Numbered from the stretch's first letter, positions 17,208-25,627 are shown. The stretch: DNA of 64,000 nt from Clostridium cellulovorans 743B (GCF_000145275.1 NC_014393.1:930001-994000), one strand, 5' to 3'. Translations and numbers: made by a program. The notes: generated by a model from the letters alone, not told the origin.

Positions 17208-17486
17208 ATGAGAGAAAGTAAAATTGAAAAAGCACTAACAATTGAATTGAAAAAACGTGGTGGAATGGCACTTAAGTTTGTATCCCCAGGTATGGCTGGT
17301 GTGCCAGATAGGCTTGTGCTTATTCCAAATGGTGAGGTGATTTTTGTAGAATTAAAAGCACCAGGTAAAACAATGAGACATCTTCAGTTGAAAAGAAAAT
17401 CACAGCTTGAAAATTTAGGCTTTAGAGTTTATGTTATAGATTCACTTGGAGGAGTAGATAGTTTTGTGAGGGAGGTTTTTAGTTGA
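17208..17486 (+). CDS. VRR-NUC domain nuclease
   Basis: A 92-residue stand-alone VRR-NUC (PD-(D/E)xK) protein. It has GVPDRLVL for the Asp, VIFVELKAPG for the Glu-x-Lys, and Q/L-rich residues after. Such proteins are common next to the SNF2 helicase in Firmicute phages and probably resolve or cut branched DNA. ATG follows AAAAGGAGC. Its stop overlaps the TTG start of the helicase. Confidence 0.88.
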   Translation: MRESKIEKALTIELKKRGGMALKFVSPGMAGVPDRLVLIPNGEVIFVELKAPGKTMRHLQLKRKSQLENLGFRVYVIDSLGGVDSFVREVFS

Positions 17487-18856
17487 TCTATAAACCACAT
17501 AACTATCAAGAATATGCAAAGGAATGGATTATTGAAAAGCCAAGTTCAGCATTGTTTTTAGATTTAGGAATGGGTAAAACAGTATGCACATTAACAGCAA
17601 CTCAAGAGTTATTGCATGACTACTTTGACGTGTCAAAGGTTTTAGTAATAGCACCTTTAAGGGTAGCAGAGGATACTTGGAGTAGTGAAGTAGAAAAGTG
17701 GGAGCATCTTAATTACCTTAAAATATCAAAGATTCTTGGTAAAGAGAAAACTAGAGTTGATGCGCTAAGGGAAAAATCAGATATCTATGTTGTAAACAGA
17801 GAAAATGTTGAGTGGCTTGTAGGTTATTTAGGGAAAGCATGGTTCTTTGATATGGTAGTCATAGACGAGCTTTCAAGCTTTAAGTCTCCAAAGGCAAATA
17901 GATTTAAAGCGTTGAAGAAGGTAAGACCTTTTATAAAAAAGCTTGTAGGGCTAACAGGAACACCAGCTCCAAACGGATTGTTAGATTTATGGTCACAGGT
18001 TTATCTTTTAGATGGTGGAGAAAGACTTGGAAAAACACTAACCAGTTATCGAGACAAATATTTTAAGCCAGATAAAAGAAATCAATCAATAATATTTTCT
18101 TGGAAGCCAGTAGATGGAGCAGAGGATAGCATCTATGAAGGTATAAAGGATATATGCATTAGCATGAAAGCAACTGATTACTTAAAGCTTCCTGAAAGAA
18201 TAAATAACAGTATAACAGTTCAATTGCCTAAGACTGCAGAAGTGAAATATAAAAAATTAGAAAAGGAATTGTTGCTTCCCTTTGAAGAAGCAGATGTGGT
18301 AGCTAATACAGCAGCAGTGTTATCAAACAAGCTGCTCCAAATGGCTAATGGAGCAGTTTATGATGAGAATGGTGAAGTAAAGGAAATTCATAATGAAAAG
18401 TTAAAAGCTTTGGATGATGTTATCGAAGCAGCAAACGGGAAATCTATTTTAGTGTTTTATTCATATAAGCATGATTTAGAAAGATTATCTAAACACTTAA
18501 AAAATAAAGCTTTTAAAGTTTTAAATACTTCAAAGGACATTGAAAAGTGGAATAAAGGAAAAATACCAATAATGCTTGTTCATCCAGCATCAGCAGGACA
18601 TGGACTTAACCTACAGTTTGGAGGAAATATAATCGTTTGGTTTGGACTTACTTGGAGTTTAGAACTATATCAACAAGCCAATGCAAGACTTTATAGACAA
18701 GGACAAACACAAGGTGTAATAGTAAATCATATTATTGCAAAAGGAACTATTGATGAAGAGGTAATGAAGGCACTTGAGAACAAGGAAAAAGGACAATCAA
18801 CTTTAATTGAGGCAGTTAAAGCAAGATTGAAGAAGATTTCTATTATTTCGAATTAG
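17483..18856 (+). CDS. SNF2-like DEAD-box helicase
   Basis: 457 residues. Motif I DLGMGKT (about 27-33), motif Ia IAPLRV, motif II DELS (~128), motif III TGTPAPN, and C-terminal motifs V-VI in HPASAGHGLNLQFGG and QANARLYRQGQ. It is a compact SF2/SNF2-type ATPase of phage replication modules. TTG start with GGAGG 7 bases upstream, overlapping the VRR-NUC stop. Confidence 0.9.
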   Translation: MIYKPHNYQEYAKEWIIEKPSSALFLDLGMGKTVCTLTATQELLHDYFDVSKVLVIAPLRVAEDTWSSEVEKWEHLNYLKISKILGKEKTRVDALREKSDIYVVNRENVEWLVGYLGKAWFFDMVVIDELSSFKSPKANRFKALKKVRPFIKKLVGLTGTPAPNGLLDLWSQVYLLDGGERLGKTLTSYRDKYFKPDKRNQSIIFSWKPVDGAEDSIYEGIKDICISMKATDYLKLPERINNSITVQLPKTAEVKYKKLEKELLLPFEEADVVANTAAVLSNKLLQMANGAVYDENGEVKEIHNEKLKALDDVIEAANGKSILVFYSYKHDLERLSKHLKNKAFKVLNTSKDIEKWNKGKIPIMLVHPASAGHGLNLQFGGNIIVWFGLTWSLELYQQANARLYRQGQTQGVIVNHIIAKGTIDEEVMKALENKEKGQSTLIEAVKARLKKISIISN

Positions 18857-18889
18857 AAAAATATATATTAAAAGAGTGGGGGAACAAAG

Positions 18890-19375
18890 GTGGAAACTAG
18901 GGAATATGTTGAATATCTTTTAAAAAACTATTATCAGATAAAAAGAGAGATTAAGCAGTTAACACTTTTACTTGAGTCACCAATGTATAATTCAGAAGAG
19001 GAGACCATTGAAGAACTCACTTTCTCAACAACACAGTGTGAAAAAGTAAGTACAAGTAAAATTTCAGATAAAACATCGAGGATAGCTTTAATATATAAGG
19101 AAGTTAATGAAGAGCAAAGAGTTATAGGAAGGAGAGATTTGGAAAAGATAATAAAAGTAAATCAATTTGAGCTTGTTAAATTAGAAAGTTCCATAACAGC
19201 TTTAGATAAAAATTTTCAAGAAGTTATTAATGGAATATATATTGAAAAGAAGAAAAGAACTGATATTTGTAGAGTATTATTTATTAGTCAAAACACTTTA
19301 AATAGATACAGGAAAAAAGGCATAGATGAAATTGCTACAATATTTCAAACGAACAGATTGATTACACGAATATAA
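18890..19375 (+). CDS. ArpU/RinA-like late transcription regulator
   Basis: 161 residues, GTG start. The C-terminal half reads like a sigma-70 region 4 type helix-turn-helix (YIEKKKRTDICRVLFISQNTLNRYRKKGI). The N-terminal half is helical. Size and position, at the end of the replication block and before the packaging genes, match ArpU/RinA-type activators of late phage genes. The family assignment is by architecture. Confidence 0.65.
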   Translation: METREYVEYLLKNYYQIKREIKQLTLLLESPMYNSEEETIEELTFSTTQCEKVSTSKISDKTSRIALIYKEVNEEQRVIGRRDLEKIIKVNQFELVKLESSITALDKNFQEVINGIYIEKKKRTDICRVLFISQNTLNRYRKKGIDEIATIFQTNRLITRI

Positions 19376-19480
19376 ATGGCCAAATTGTTAAATGGCGTCT
19401 TTGGGATGAATAGTGAGAAAAAAATTGTTAATACTATAAAATGCGATGTACTAAAATGGAACTAATTTCATATCTTAATA

Positions 19481-19509
19481 TTGAAAGTTGTAAGAATGTT
19501 CTATATAAT
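19481..19509 (+). promoter_or_regulatory. promoter of the XRE-ImmA-PIN cassette
   Basis: TTGAAA, a 17-base spacer, then TATAAT, 23 bases upstream of the XRE start. A near-consensus promoter of its own marks the three genes that follow as an independently expressed unit. Confidence 0.7.
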
Positions 19510-19532
19510 AGATATATGAGGGGTGGATAATT

Positions 19533-19883
19533 ATGAAAATGAATAATATTGGAGAAGTAATAAGTGGGTTGAGAAAACAAAAAGGGATGACTCAAGAGGA
19601 GCTTGGTAATATGTCTGGATTAAGTAGGGTTATTATTGCTAAGATAGAAAATAATCAGAGGGCTGTTTCACTTGAGGAAGCTGTAAATATTGCAAAGGTA
19701 TTTGCAATAGATGTTGCAACTTTATACGGATTTATAGATGAGAATAAGGAGAAAACAGAAGAAGAAACTTTTGTTATGGCCTTTAAATCAAAGGGGATGG
19801 ATTCAAGATATTTGAATGAAGTAAGACGTATTGAGTTATTAGTTGACGCCTTGTTTGCACAAAAAGAAATTAGAGGTGAGTAG
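19533..19883 (+). CDS. XRE antitoxin/repressor of a three-gene cassette
   Basis: 116 residues with an N-terminal helix-turn-helix (GMTQEELGNMSGLSRVIIAKIEN). It is not the phage repressor, which is at 9498. ATG follows GAGGGGTGG. Only one base separates its stop from the TTG of the ImmA-like gene. It is likely an autoregulator and antitoxin for the downstream PIN-like protein; known XRE-COG2856 (ImmA) toxin-antitoxin modules have this layout. Role is inferred. Confidence 0.7.
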   Translation: MKMNNIGEVISGLRKQKGMTQEELGNMSGLSRVIIAKIENNQRAVSLEEAVNIAKVFAIDVATLYGFIDENKEKTEEETFVMAFKSKGMDSRYLNEVRRIELLVDALFAQKEIRGE

Positions 19884-19884
19884 C

Positions 19885-20718
19885 TTGAATGAGTTTTTAA
19901 CACTTGCATATGATAGAGCTGTAAACTTTAGAGATAAATATGGACTAGGAAATTATTGTGCAAATCAATTGCTAGAGATATTAGATAGATTAGAAATTAC
20001 TGAAAGAATAAGTGTTAAACTTATAAGAACACCATTTAATGATTTAAATCTTGCTGGATTTATTGGATATAAGCATGAGACATTTGTTATTGTGACTAAT
20101 ACTAATCTTACACTTGGTAGTGAAAGATTCACAATAGCACATGAAATATATCATTTGCTAGAAAATAGGGTGTTTATCAAAGAAAATTCTATTATTGAAG
20201 AAATGATTGAGAGTACTGTTAGTATTAACGATGTTAAAGAGGTTATGGCTAATGCATTCGCTGCTGAGTTACTTATGCCAAAAAAAGATATCTGTAATTC
20301 TATAGATGAAATTACCCAAAATGGAAAGAAACCTCTAGATTCAATGATGGTAGTTAGGCTTCAACAGAAATATGGTGTTGATTATACTGCAATTGTTAAG
20401 AGACTTTATGAGACTGGTAAAGTCAATAAGCAAGAGCAGGATAAATTAAATGAATGTGTAAGTGTAGATGGAGAGTTGGAAAGAATAACAAAAAGCTTAG
20501 GATATACAAATAAATTAAATACTCCATCAAAGGCTACTTATTTATTTCAGAATGATTTAGAGATTCTAAAAGAAAATTATGATAATGGATACACTTCGTA
20601 TGATGATTTAGTTAGGATATTCAGTTATTTGGGATGCGAGCCAGAAAAGTTTGGGTATGAGGATGGTATAGACATAACAGATGATGCTAAAGATTTTATG
20701 AAGAGTCTCTTAGAGTAA
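19885..20718 (+). CDS. ImmA/IrrE-like metallopeptidase of the cassette
   Basis: 277 residues. Zinc motif HEIYH, then EVMANAFAAELLMP as the third-ligand segment, diagnostic of ImmA/IrrE. The C-terminal ~90 residues are an unassigned helical extension. TTG at 19885 chosen because GAGGTGAG lies 4 bases upstream; a frame upstream is open but lacks a ribosome site. It likely cleaves or senses the XRE partner and so releases the third gene. That mechanism is inferred from ImmA-ImmR. Confidence 0.75.
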   Translation: MNEFLTLAYDRAVNFRDKYGLGNYCANQLLEILDRLEITERISVKLIRTPFNDLNLAGFIGYKHETFVIVTNTNLTLGSERFTIAHEIYHLLENRVFIKENSIIEEMIESTVSINDVKEVMANAFAAELLMPKKDICNSIDEITQNGKKPLDSMMVVRLQQKYGVDYTAIVKRLYETGKVNKQEQDKLNECVSVDGELERITKSLGYTNKLNTPSKATYLFQNDLEILKENYDNGYTSYDDLVRIFSYLGCEPEKFGYEDGIDITDDAKDFMKSLLE

Positions 20719-20734
20719 GTGAGGAGTTGAAATT

Positions 20735-21376
20735 TTGGCACGTGTAAAAGCAGTATTTGATGCTGATATTTTAATTCATTTACTAAAAACAAAGTCTATT
20801 GAATTTGCATTAGAAACTTTAGGGTGTATATACATTAGTGACTATGTTTATGAAAATGAAATAAAAAAAGATACAAAAGAAGGAAGAGAAATTGAAAAAC
20901 TTAAGAATAGTCAAAAAATTAAAGTCTTAGAGTATGGCAAATTAACAGATTTACAGAAGAATGTTTATTGGGAAACGTATAAATTACTTGAAAATGAAGC
21001 GATAAATAAAGGGGAAAGAATTACTGCTTCATTTTCAAAAGCTCACAGCATATATTATTATATGTCTGATGATAATAAAGCTTCTTCTCATATAAAGTCT
21101 TTAGCTGCGGTTGATATTGTGAATTATTGTGATATATTATTTTTACATCTTTTTATATTTGGGAAATCAAAGATAGATGAGTTAAGAAAAAGCTATGATC
21201 ATTTTATCAATTTGTATGAAAAGGACAAGATTCCTAGAATACTTAAAAATAAAGGAAAGCTTTGTACTTTCGAAGAGATGATGCAGGTAACACATAGTAA
21301 ATTTCATAAATGTGAGAATCTAATGAAATTATTAGATAATATAAAGAAAAATGTAGAAGTAATAAATAATAAATGA
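20735..21376 (+). CDS. PIN-like putative toxin
   Basis: 213 residues, TTG start after GAGGAG. The N-terminus VKAVFDADILIHLL places two Asp residues (9 and 11) at the end of a first strand, as in PIN-domain ribonucleases. A later helical segment has conserved-looking acidic residues (SLAAVDIVNYCDILF). As third gene after XRE and ImmA it is the probable toxin or effector. A PIN fold is suggested only by pattern; confirmation needs structure prediction. Confidence 0.5.
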   Translation: MARVKAVFDADILIHLLKTKSIEFALETLGCIYISDYVYENEIKKDTKEGREIEKLKNSQKIKVLEYGKLTDLQKNVYWETYKLLENEAINKGERITASFSKAHSIYYYMSDDNKASSHIKSLAAVDIVNYCDILFLHLFIFGKSKIDELRKSYDHFINLYEKDKIPRILKNKGKLCTFEEMMQVTHSKFHKCENLMKLLDNIKKNVEVINNK

Positions 21377-21454
21377 GAGAATAATAATTTTGTATTTGTC
21401 AACACAGTTATTGAAAATTGTTAGCACATCGGTAGTTAATTGGTTGTAAGTTGA

Positions 21455-21485
21455 TTGTAACATGATAGCAATTTCATGCTATAAT
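21455..21485 (+). promoter_or_regulatory. promoter with inverted repeat, start of late region
   Basis: TGCTATAAT, an extended -10 style box with TATAAT at 21480-21485. The inverted repeat ATAGCA...TGCTAT (21465-21482) overlaps it, so it is a likely regulated site. Upstream TTGTAA is spaced 19 bases, which is weak and suggests activator dependence. Confidence 0.5.
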
Positions 21486-21509
21486 TTAAAGTGTAGAGAT
21501 GTATGTTAA

Positions 21510-21537
21510 CCTCTTAGAGTAATCTAAGGGGTTTTTT
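21510..21537 (+). terminator. leader terminator just after the promoter
   Basis: CCTCTTAGA GTAA TCTAAGGGG followed by TTTTTT. It lies about 20 bases after the expected transcription start, so transcripts from 21485 would stop unless antiterminated. Confidence 0.65.
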
Positions 21538-21613
21538 AATACGCAAAATTGAATAGTTTAGATAGAGCTTCTGAGGATATTACCTTGGGAGCTTTTTATT
21601 TGGAGGAATAGAT

Positions 21614-21820
21614 ATGGCTACTCATAAATGTGGAAAATGTGTTTGGAGTAATAAGATATATCCAAACCTTATATATTGTTTCTTCCCTAAATGTGTCATT
21701 GAGGAAGAGACACAAGAAAAAGAAGTAAGAGCTAAGCGTGGAAAAGTAGCTTCTAAAGCCAGAACTAAAAGAACAAGGAGAAGAACCCATGTGTCCAAGA
21801 AAACCAAGAAAGCCTTGTAG
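21614..21820 (+). CDS. small basic zinc-finger-like phage protein
   Basis: 68 residues. The N-terminal half has CGKC and CFFPKC pairs, a likely four-Cys metal site. The C-terminal half is strongly basic (RTKRTRRRTH). It overlaps the following HNH gene by 32 bases. Genes of this type often precede HNH/terminase genes in clostridial phages. Probably nucleic-acid binding. Confidence 0.55.
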   Translation: MATHKCGKCVWSNKIYPNLIYCFFPKCVIEEETQEKEVRAKRGKVASKARTKRTRRRTHVSKKTKKAL

Positions 21821-22181
21821 CGTTAGAGGGTGTCCACAGCTTACCGAAGGAAGGTACTGTGAAGAGCATCAAAAGCAAGTGGACACAGAGTACAATAAAA
21901 CAAGCAGACCTTTCAAGCATCTGTACAACACCAGTAGGTGGAAGAAGCTAAGGCTACAGTTCCTACAAGAGCAGCCTCTTTGTGTAGAGTGCAAGAGTAA
22001 AGGTGTTATTAAAGCAGCAACTGACTTGGATCATATTCAAGCACATAAAGGTGATGAAGAGTTATTTTGGAATATTAATAATCTTCAAGCTCTATGCCAT
22101 AGCTGTCATAGTAGGAAAACTGCTAGGGATGATGGTAGATGGGGAAAGAAAGGAAGGGTCTACTCTTATAACGATATATAG
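21789..22181 (+). CDS. HNH endonuclease of the packaging region
   Basis: 130 residues with Cys pairs at the N-terminus and the HNH signature DLDHIQAHKGDEELFWNINNL then CHSCHSRKT. In HK97-like phages an HNH protein next to the terminase genes is required for cos cleavage and packaging. Here the terminase genes are 6 kb further on because accessory genes intervene. Confidence 0.88.
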   Translation: MCPRKPRKPCSVRGCPQLTEGRYCEEHQKQVDTEYNKTSRPFKHLYNTSRWKKLRLQFLQEQPLCVECKSKGVIKAATDLDHIQAHKGDEELFWNINNLQALCHSCHSRKTARDDGRWGKKGRVYSYNDI

Positions 22182-22190
22182 AATTTTTAC

Positions 22191-22226
22191 AAGAGGGATT
22201 ACAGTACAAAACTGTAGTCTCTTTTT
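22191..22226 (+). terminator. terminator after HNH gene
   Basis: The stem AGAGGGATTACAGT / ACTGTAGTCTCT is followed by TTTTTT, between the HNH gene and the homing endonuclease gene. Confidence 0.7.
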
Positions 22227-22255
22227 TATATACAAAATAAAGAGGAGAGAGTTAA

Positions 22256-22756
22256 GTGAAGGCGATACCAGGATACCATGGTTATTATGCTACTGAAGAT
22301 GCGCAAATAATTTCAATCAGATCAGGAACTGAACGAATATTATCTCAAAGAATGCACAAAGGGTATTTGCATGTTCAAATACGAAAAGGAATAGGTCGAG
22401 ATACAAAAGTAAAAGTACCTGTACACCAATTGGTACTAGCAACGTTTAAAGGACAAAGGAAATCAAATGAACTTGTGTGCAGACATTTAAACGGTAATCC
22501 TTTGGATAACAGAATAGAGAACCTTGAATGGGGGACTGTAAAGGATAATTGTAATGATTCAATTAGACATGGAACTGCTGCGTGTTTAAGACAAGGTGAG
22601 AAACATCCATGTTCTAAGATAAAGAATAGTACGGTTGTTGAAATAAAACATTTAATTAATGAAGGACTAAGTAATAGAGCGATAGCGGATATGTTTTCCT
22701 TAAAGACATACAACATAAATGATATTAGAGCAGGCAAGGCGTGGTCACACCTATAG
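22256..22756 (+). CDS. HNH homing endonuclease (NUMOD4 type)
   Basis: 166 residues, GTG start after GGAGAG. The N-terminal NUMOD4 motif IPGYHGYYATEDAQI is followed by an HNH core (VHQLVLATFKG..., CRHLNGNPLDNRIENLEWGT). The C-terminal part is a helix-turn-helix (GLSNRAIADMFSLKTYNI). This is the free-standing I-HmuI-like homing endonuclease layout of phages. It is set off by a terminator before it and is probably mobile. Confidence 0.88.
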   Translation: MKAIPGYHGYYATEDAQIISIRSGTERILSQRMHKGYLHVQIRKGIGRDTKVKVPVHQLVLATFKGQRKSNELVCRHLNGNPLDNRIENLEWGTVKDNCNDSIRHGTAACLRQGEKHPCSKIKNSTVVEIKHLINEGLSNRAIADMFSLKTYNINDIRAGKAWSHL

Positions 22757-22847
22757 GGGGGTATCTTTTTATAACACTTAAAGCGACTACGTCGGGCGGT
22801 TCCCTTTACACTAGAAATCGCAGTTTTCTAGAGGGGGGTATAGCAAG
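22757..22847. other. candidate cos (packaging) site
   Basis: A short GC-rich island (GCGACTACGTCGGGCGG, about 22783-22799) in an AT-rich genome, bracketed by two AGGGGGGTAT direct repeats (about 22754 and 22833). It lies downstream of the HNH gene, where cos is expected in HK97-like phages. Inference only. Confidence 0.35.
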
Positions 22848-22904
22848 ATGAATGAATATAAAGAATATAGAATTTCAAAGGGTTTGAAACAAATTACACC
22901 TTAA
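22848..22904 (+). CDS. possible 18-residue leader peptide
   Basis: ATG after a GAGGGGGG ribosome site opens an 18-codon frame whose stop lies inside the first arm of the following terminator stem. That geometry is what a translated attenuator would have. It may equally be chance. Confidence 0.3.
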   Translation: MNEYKEYRISKGLKQITP

Positions 22905-22944
22905 AAAAGCAGTGTAAAAATATATGCTTTTTAGGGTGTTTTTT
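22896..22944 (+). terminator. strong terminator/attenuator before the methyltransferase operon
   Basis: ACACCTTAAAAAAGCA pairs with TGCTTTTTAGGGTGT (near-perfect) and is followed by TTTTT. Confidence 0.7.
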
Positions 22945-22967
22945 AATGATTTTAGGAAGGTGACCAG

Positions 22968-24221
22968 ATGGATATACAAAAGATAACAGTTGATAAACTT
23001 AATCATGCAAAATATAATCCAAGAAAAAATCTAAAACCAGGTGATCCAGAGTATGAAAAGTTAAAACGCTCAATTGAAACCTTTGGATATGTTGAACCTA
23101 TAATTTGGAACAGAAAAACAGGAAATATTGTTGGAGGGCATCAAAGATTTACGGTTCTACAGCAACTAGGAACTACTGAGATTGATTGTGTTGTTGTAGA
23201 TAAAACAGAAGAAGAGGAAAAAGCACTAAACATTGCTCTTAATAAGGTTAGTGGTGAATGGGATATGCCAAAGCTTGCTGAACTTTTAGAGGACTTAGAT
23301 AAATCAATGTTTGATGTTTCACTTACAGGCTTTGATGTTGCAGAAATAGAAGATTTGTTTTCGAAGGTTCATGATAAAGAAGTTAAAGAGGACAGCTTTG
23401 ATGCAGATAAAGCTTTAGAAGAAATAAAAGAGCCTATTTCAAAGCAAGGTGATATATGGCTATTAGGAAAACATAGATTGATTTGTGGAGATAGTACTAA
23501 GCTTTCAGATGTTGAAAAATTAATGAATGGAAAGAAAGCAAATCTATGTGTTACAGATCCCCCTTACAATGTCAATTACTCTGCAGGAAAAGAGAACGAA
23601 AGAGTTATAAAGAATGACCATATGGGTGACAGTAAGTTCTATGATTTTCTACTTGCAGCATACAAAAATGCTATTGTTGTTCTTGATGATGGAGCTGGGG
23701 CTTATATATTTCATGCTGATACTGAAGGATTGAATTTTAGAAAGGCTTTCAAGGATGCAGGCTTTCATTTAGCGAATGTTTGTATTTGGGTTAAGCAAAG
23801 CTTAGTGCTAGGTCGTAGTGATTATCAATGGCAACATGAGCCTGTGCTTTACGGTTGGAAACCAACAGGAAAGCATAGGTGGTATTCAGATAGAAAGCAA
23901 ACAACTGTATGGAATTTTGATAGACCAACTAAAAGTCCAGACCATCCAACAATGAAACCAGTGCCTTTAATGGCTTATCCTATACAAAATAGCAGTATGA
24001 CTAACTGTATTATATATGAGCCTTTTGCAGGCAGTGGTTCTACTTTAATTGCTTGCGAGCAAACAGGGAGAAGCTGTTATGCTGTAGAACTTGATGAAAA
24101 ATATTGTGATGTTATTGTTAGAAGATATATAGAAACAGCAGGCAATGATAGTGAAGTTTTTCTTCTTAGGGATGGCGAGAAAATTAAATATTCTGATGTT
24201 AAAGAGGAAGGTTGTGATTAG
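22968..24221 (+). CDS. ParB-domain / DNA adenine- or N4-cytosine methyltransferase fusion
   Basis: 417 residues. Residues ~5-80 are a ParB/Srx-like nuclease domain (NPRKN..., GYVEPIIWNRKTGNIVGGHQRF). The methyltransferase follows with DPPY at 197-200 and FAGSGST near 365: motif IV before motif I, the beta-class order. It transfers a methyl group to an exocyclic amino group. Such ParB-MTase fusions are common orphan enzymes of Firmicute phages and probably protect phage DNA from host restriction. It is followed directly by a C5 methyltransferase. Confidence 0.9.
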   Translation: MDIQKITVDKLNHAKYNPRKNLKPGDPEYEKLKRSIETFGYVEPIIWNRKTGNIVGGHQRFTVLQQLGTTEIDCVVVDKTEEEEKALNIALNKVSGEWDMPKLAELLEDLDKSMFDVSLTGFDVAEIEDLFSKVHDKEVKEDSFDADKALEEIKEPISKQGDIWLLGKHRLICGDSTKLSDVEKLMNGKKANLCVTDPPYNVNYSAGKENERVIKNDHMGDSKFYDFLLAAYKNAIVVLDDGAGAYIFHADTEGLNFRKAFKDAGFHLANVCIWVKQSLVLGRSDYQWQHEPVLYGWKPTGKHRWYSDRKQTTVWNFDRPTKSPDHPTMKPVPLMAYPIQNSSMTNCIIYEPFAGSGSTLIACEQTGRSCYAVELDEKYCDVIVRRYIETAGNDSEVFLLRDGEKIKYSDVKEEGCD

Positions 24222-24222
24222 T

Positions 24223-25560
24223 ATGACCTTCCTTGATTTTTGTGCAGGAATCGGTGGCTTTAGATTAGGATTAGAACTTACAGGGCATAAATGTATAGGA
24301 TTTTGTGAAAAAGATAAATTTGCTGTTAAATCATATAAAGCGATGTTTGAAACGGAAGGAGAGTGGTATGCAAATGATATTACAGAACTTAAATCAGATG
24401 AAATCCCATACGCAGATATCTGGTGTTTCGGATTCCCTTGCCAAGATATATCCGTGGCAGGAAAGCAGCGAGGAATTCGAGGAAAAAGAAGTGGAATCTA
24501 TTTTAGAATTATTGACCTTATCAAAGGCAAAGAAGAAAAAGCTAAGCCCACATACTTACTTATTGAGAACGTTAAAAATCTGCTCTCAATTAATAACGGA
24601 TTCGACTTTGCCACAGTTCTCCTTGAATTGGACCAAGCAGGGTATGACGCTAGATGGCAGGTGCTTAATTCAAAAGATTTCGGAGTTCCCCAAAACAGAG
24701 AGCGTGTGTTCATTATCGCAAGTCTTAGAAGCAGAGGTAGAAGAGAGATATTACCTATCGGAGGAGAAAACAGAGCGACTCTTAAGCAAATTATAGGTGT
24801 TTGCCAAGGTGAGAGAGTTTATGATTCTGAGGGTGTAGCTTGCACACTTACAGGCTGTGGTGGCGGAGGTGGAGCAAAGACAGGATTATATTGCGTTGGA
24901 AACATAAATCCTAGTGGAAATGGCATGAATGGTAATGTATATTCAGCAGAAGGAATTGCGCCAACAGTTACAGTTAATAAGGGACAAGGAAGTAAGATTT
25001 TTATAGATCAATCTAATACAAAACCACAGCTAACAGATATATCAAGATGCATTACATCAAGATATACTGGTGGGGTTGTAAATAGAACAGCAATGAATAG
25101 TGCTGTGCTTGAGGCTTATCCTGTTTTAACTCCAGAGAGAGTTGATAAAAGGCAAAATGGTAGAAGAATGAAAGAGTATAATGAGCCAATGTTTACTTTA
25201 ACTAGCCAAGACCGACATGGGATTGCTATAAAAAATGCCACAAAAAAGGGGTATGTAGAAGCTAATATTGGTGATGGAATATATTTAAATTTTCCAAACA
25301 GCACGACTAGGCGCGGAAGAGTGGGTAAGGGTGTTGTTGGAACTCTTGATACTGCTTGTGCTGTAGGAACACTTGATAGAAATTATCGCATTCGGAGATT
25401 AACTCCAAAGGAGTGCTTTAGACTTCAAGGCTTTCCAGATGAATTGTTTGAGAAAGCAAAAGCTGTTAATTCTGATGCACAGCTTTATAAACAAGCTGGT
25501 AATGCTGTCACTGTAAATGTTGCTTATGCTGTTGCGAAAAGTTTGCCTATAAGTGAATAA
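24223..25560 (+). CDS. orphan DNA (cytosine-5-)-methyltransferase
   Basis: 445 residues. Motif I DFCAGIGGFRLG (5-16), catalytic GFPCQDIS with Cys73, ENV at ~115, QNRERVFII, and C-terminal RLQGFPD...GNAVTVNVA. A Gly-rich target region (CGGGGGAKTG) is present. ATG at 24223 preferred for AAGAGGAAGG upstream; the frame is open further 5'. No restriction gene adjoins, so this is an orphan phage enzyme, likely anti-restriction. Confidence 0.92.
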   Translation: MTFLDFCAGIGGFRLGLELTGHKCIGFCEKDKFAVKSYKAMFETEGEWYANDITELKSDEIPYADIWCFGFPCQDISVAGKQRGIRGKRSGIYFRIIDLIKGKEEKAKPTYLLIENVKNLLSINNGFDFATVLLELDQAGYDARWQVLNSKDFGVPQNRERVFIIASLRSRGRREILPIGGENRATLKQIIGVCQGERVYDSEGVACTLTGCGGGGGAKTGLYCVGNINPSGNGMNGNVYSAEGIAPTVTVNKGQGSKIFIDQSNTKPQLTDISRCITSRYTGGVVNRTAMNSAVLEAYPVLTPERVDKRQNGRRMKEYNEPMFTLTSQDRHGIAIKNATKKGYVEANIGDGIYLNFPNSTTRRGRVGKGVVGTLDTACAVGTLDRNYRIRRLTPKECFRLQGFPDELFEKAKAVNSDAQLYKQAGNAVTVNVAYAVAKSLPISE

Positions 25561-25563
25561 AAA

Positions 25564-25619
25564 CCTTGATAAATCTGTACTTTAGAGTGATATATGTATG
25601 TAAGAAAAGTACAGGGAGG
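25564..25619 (+). promoter_or_regulatory. repeated leader element, copy 1
   Basis: CTTGATA...TTTAGAGTGATATAT followed ~20 bases on by GGGAGG. A similar block occurs before the next two genes. It may be a promoter (TTGATA, TATATG, 19-base spacing) or a regulatory RNA leader. Confidence 0.4.
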
Positions 25620-25627
25620 AACTGAAA

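Noticed and set aside
22003..22296. 97-codon plus-strand frame overlapping the HNH gene
   Set aside because: It lies out of frame within the HNH gene and the terminator that follows; the HNH and homing endonuclease frames explain the region.
24305..24796. 163-codon frame within the second C5 methyltransferase
   Set aside because: An out-of-frame shadow of a gene with all expected methyltransferase motifs.
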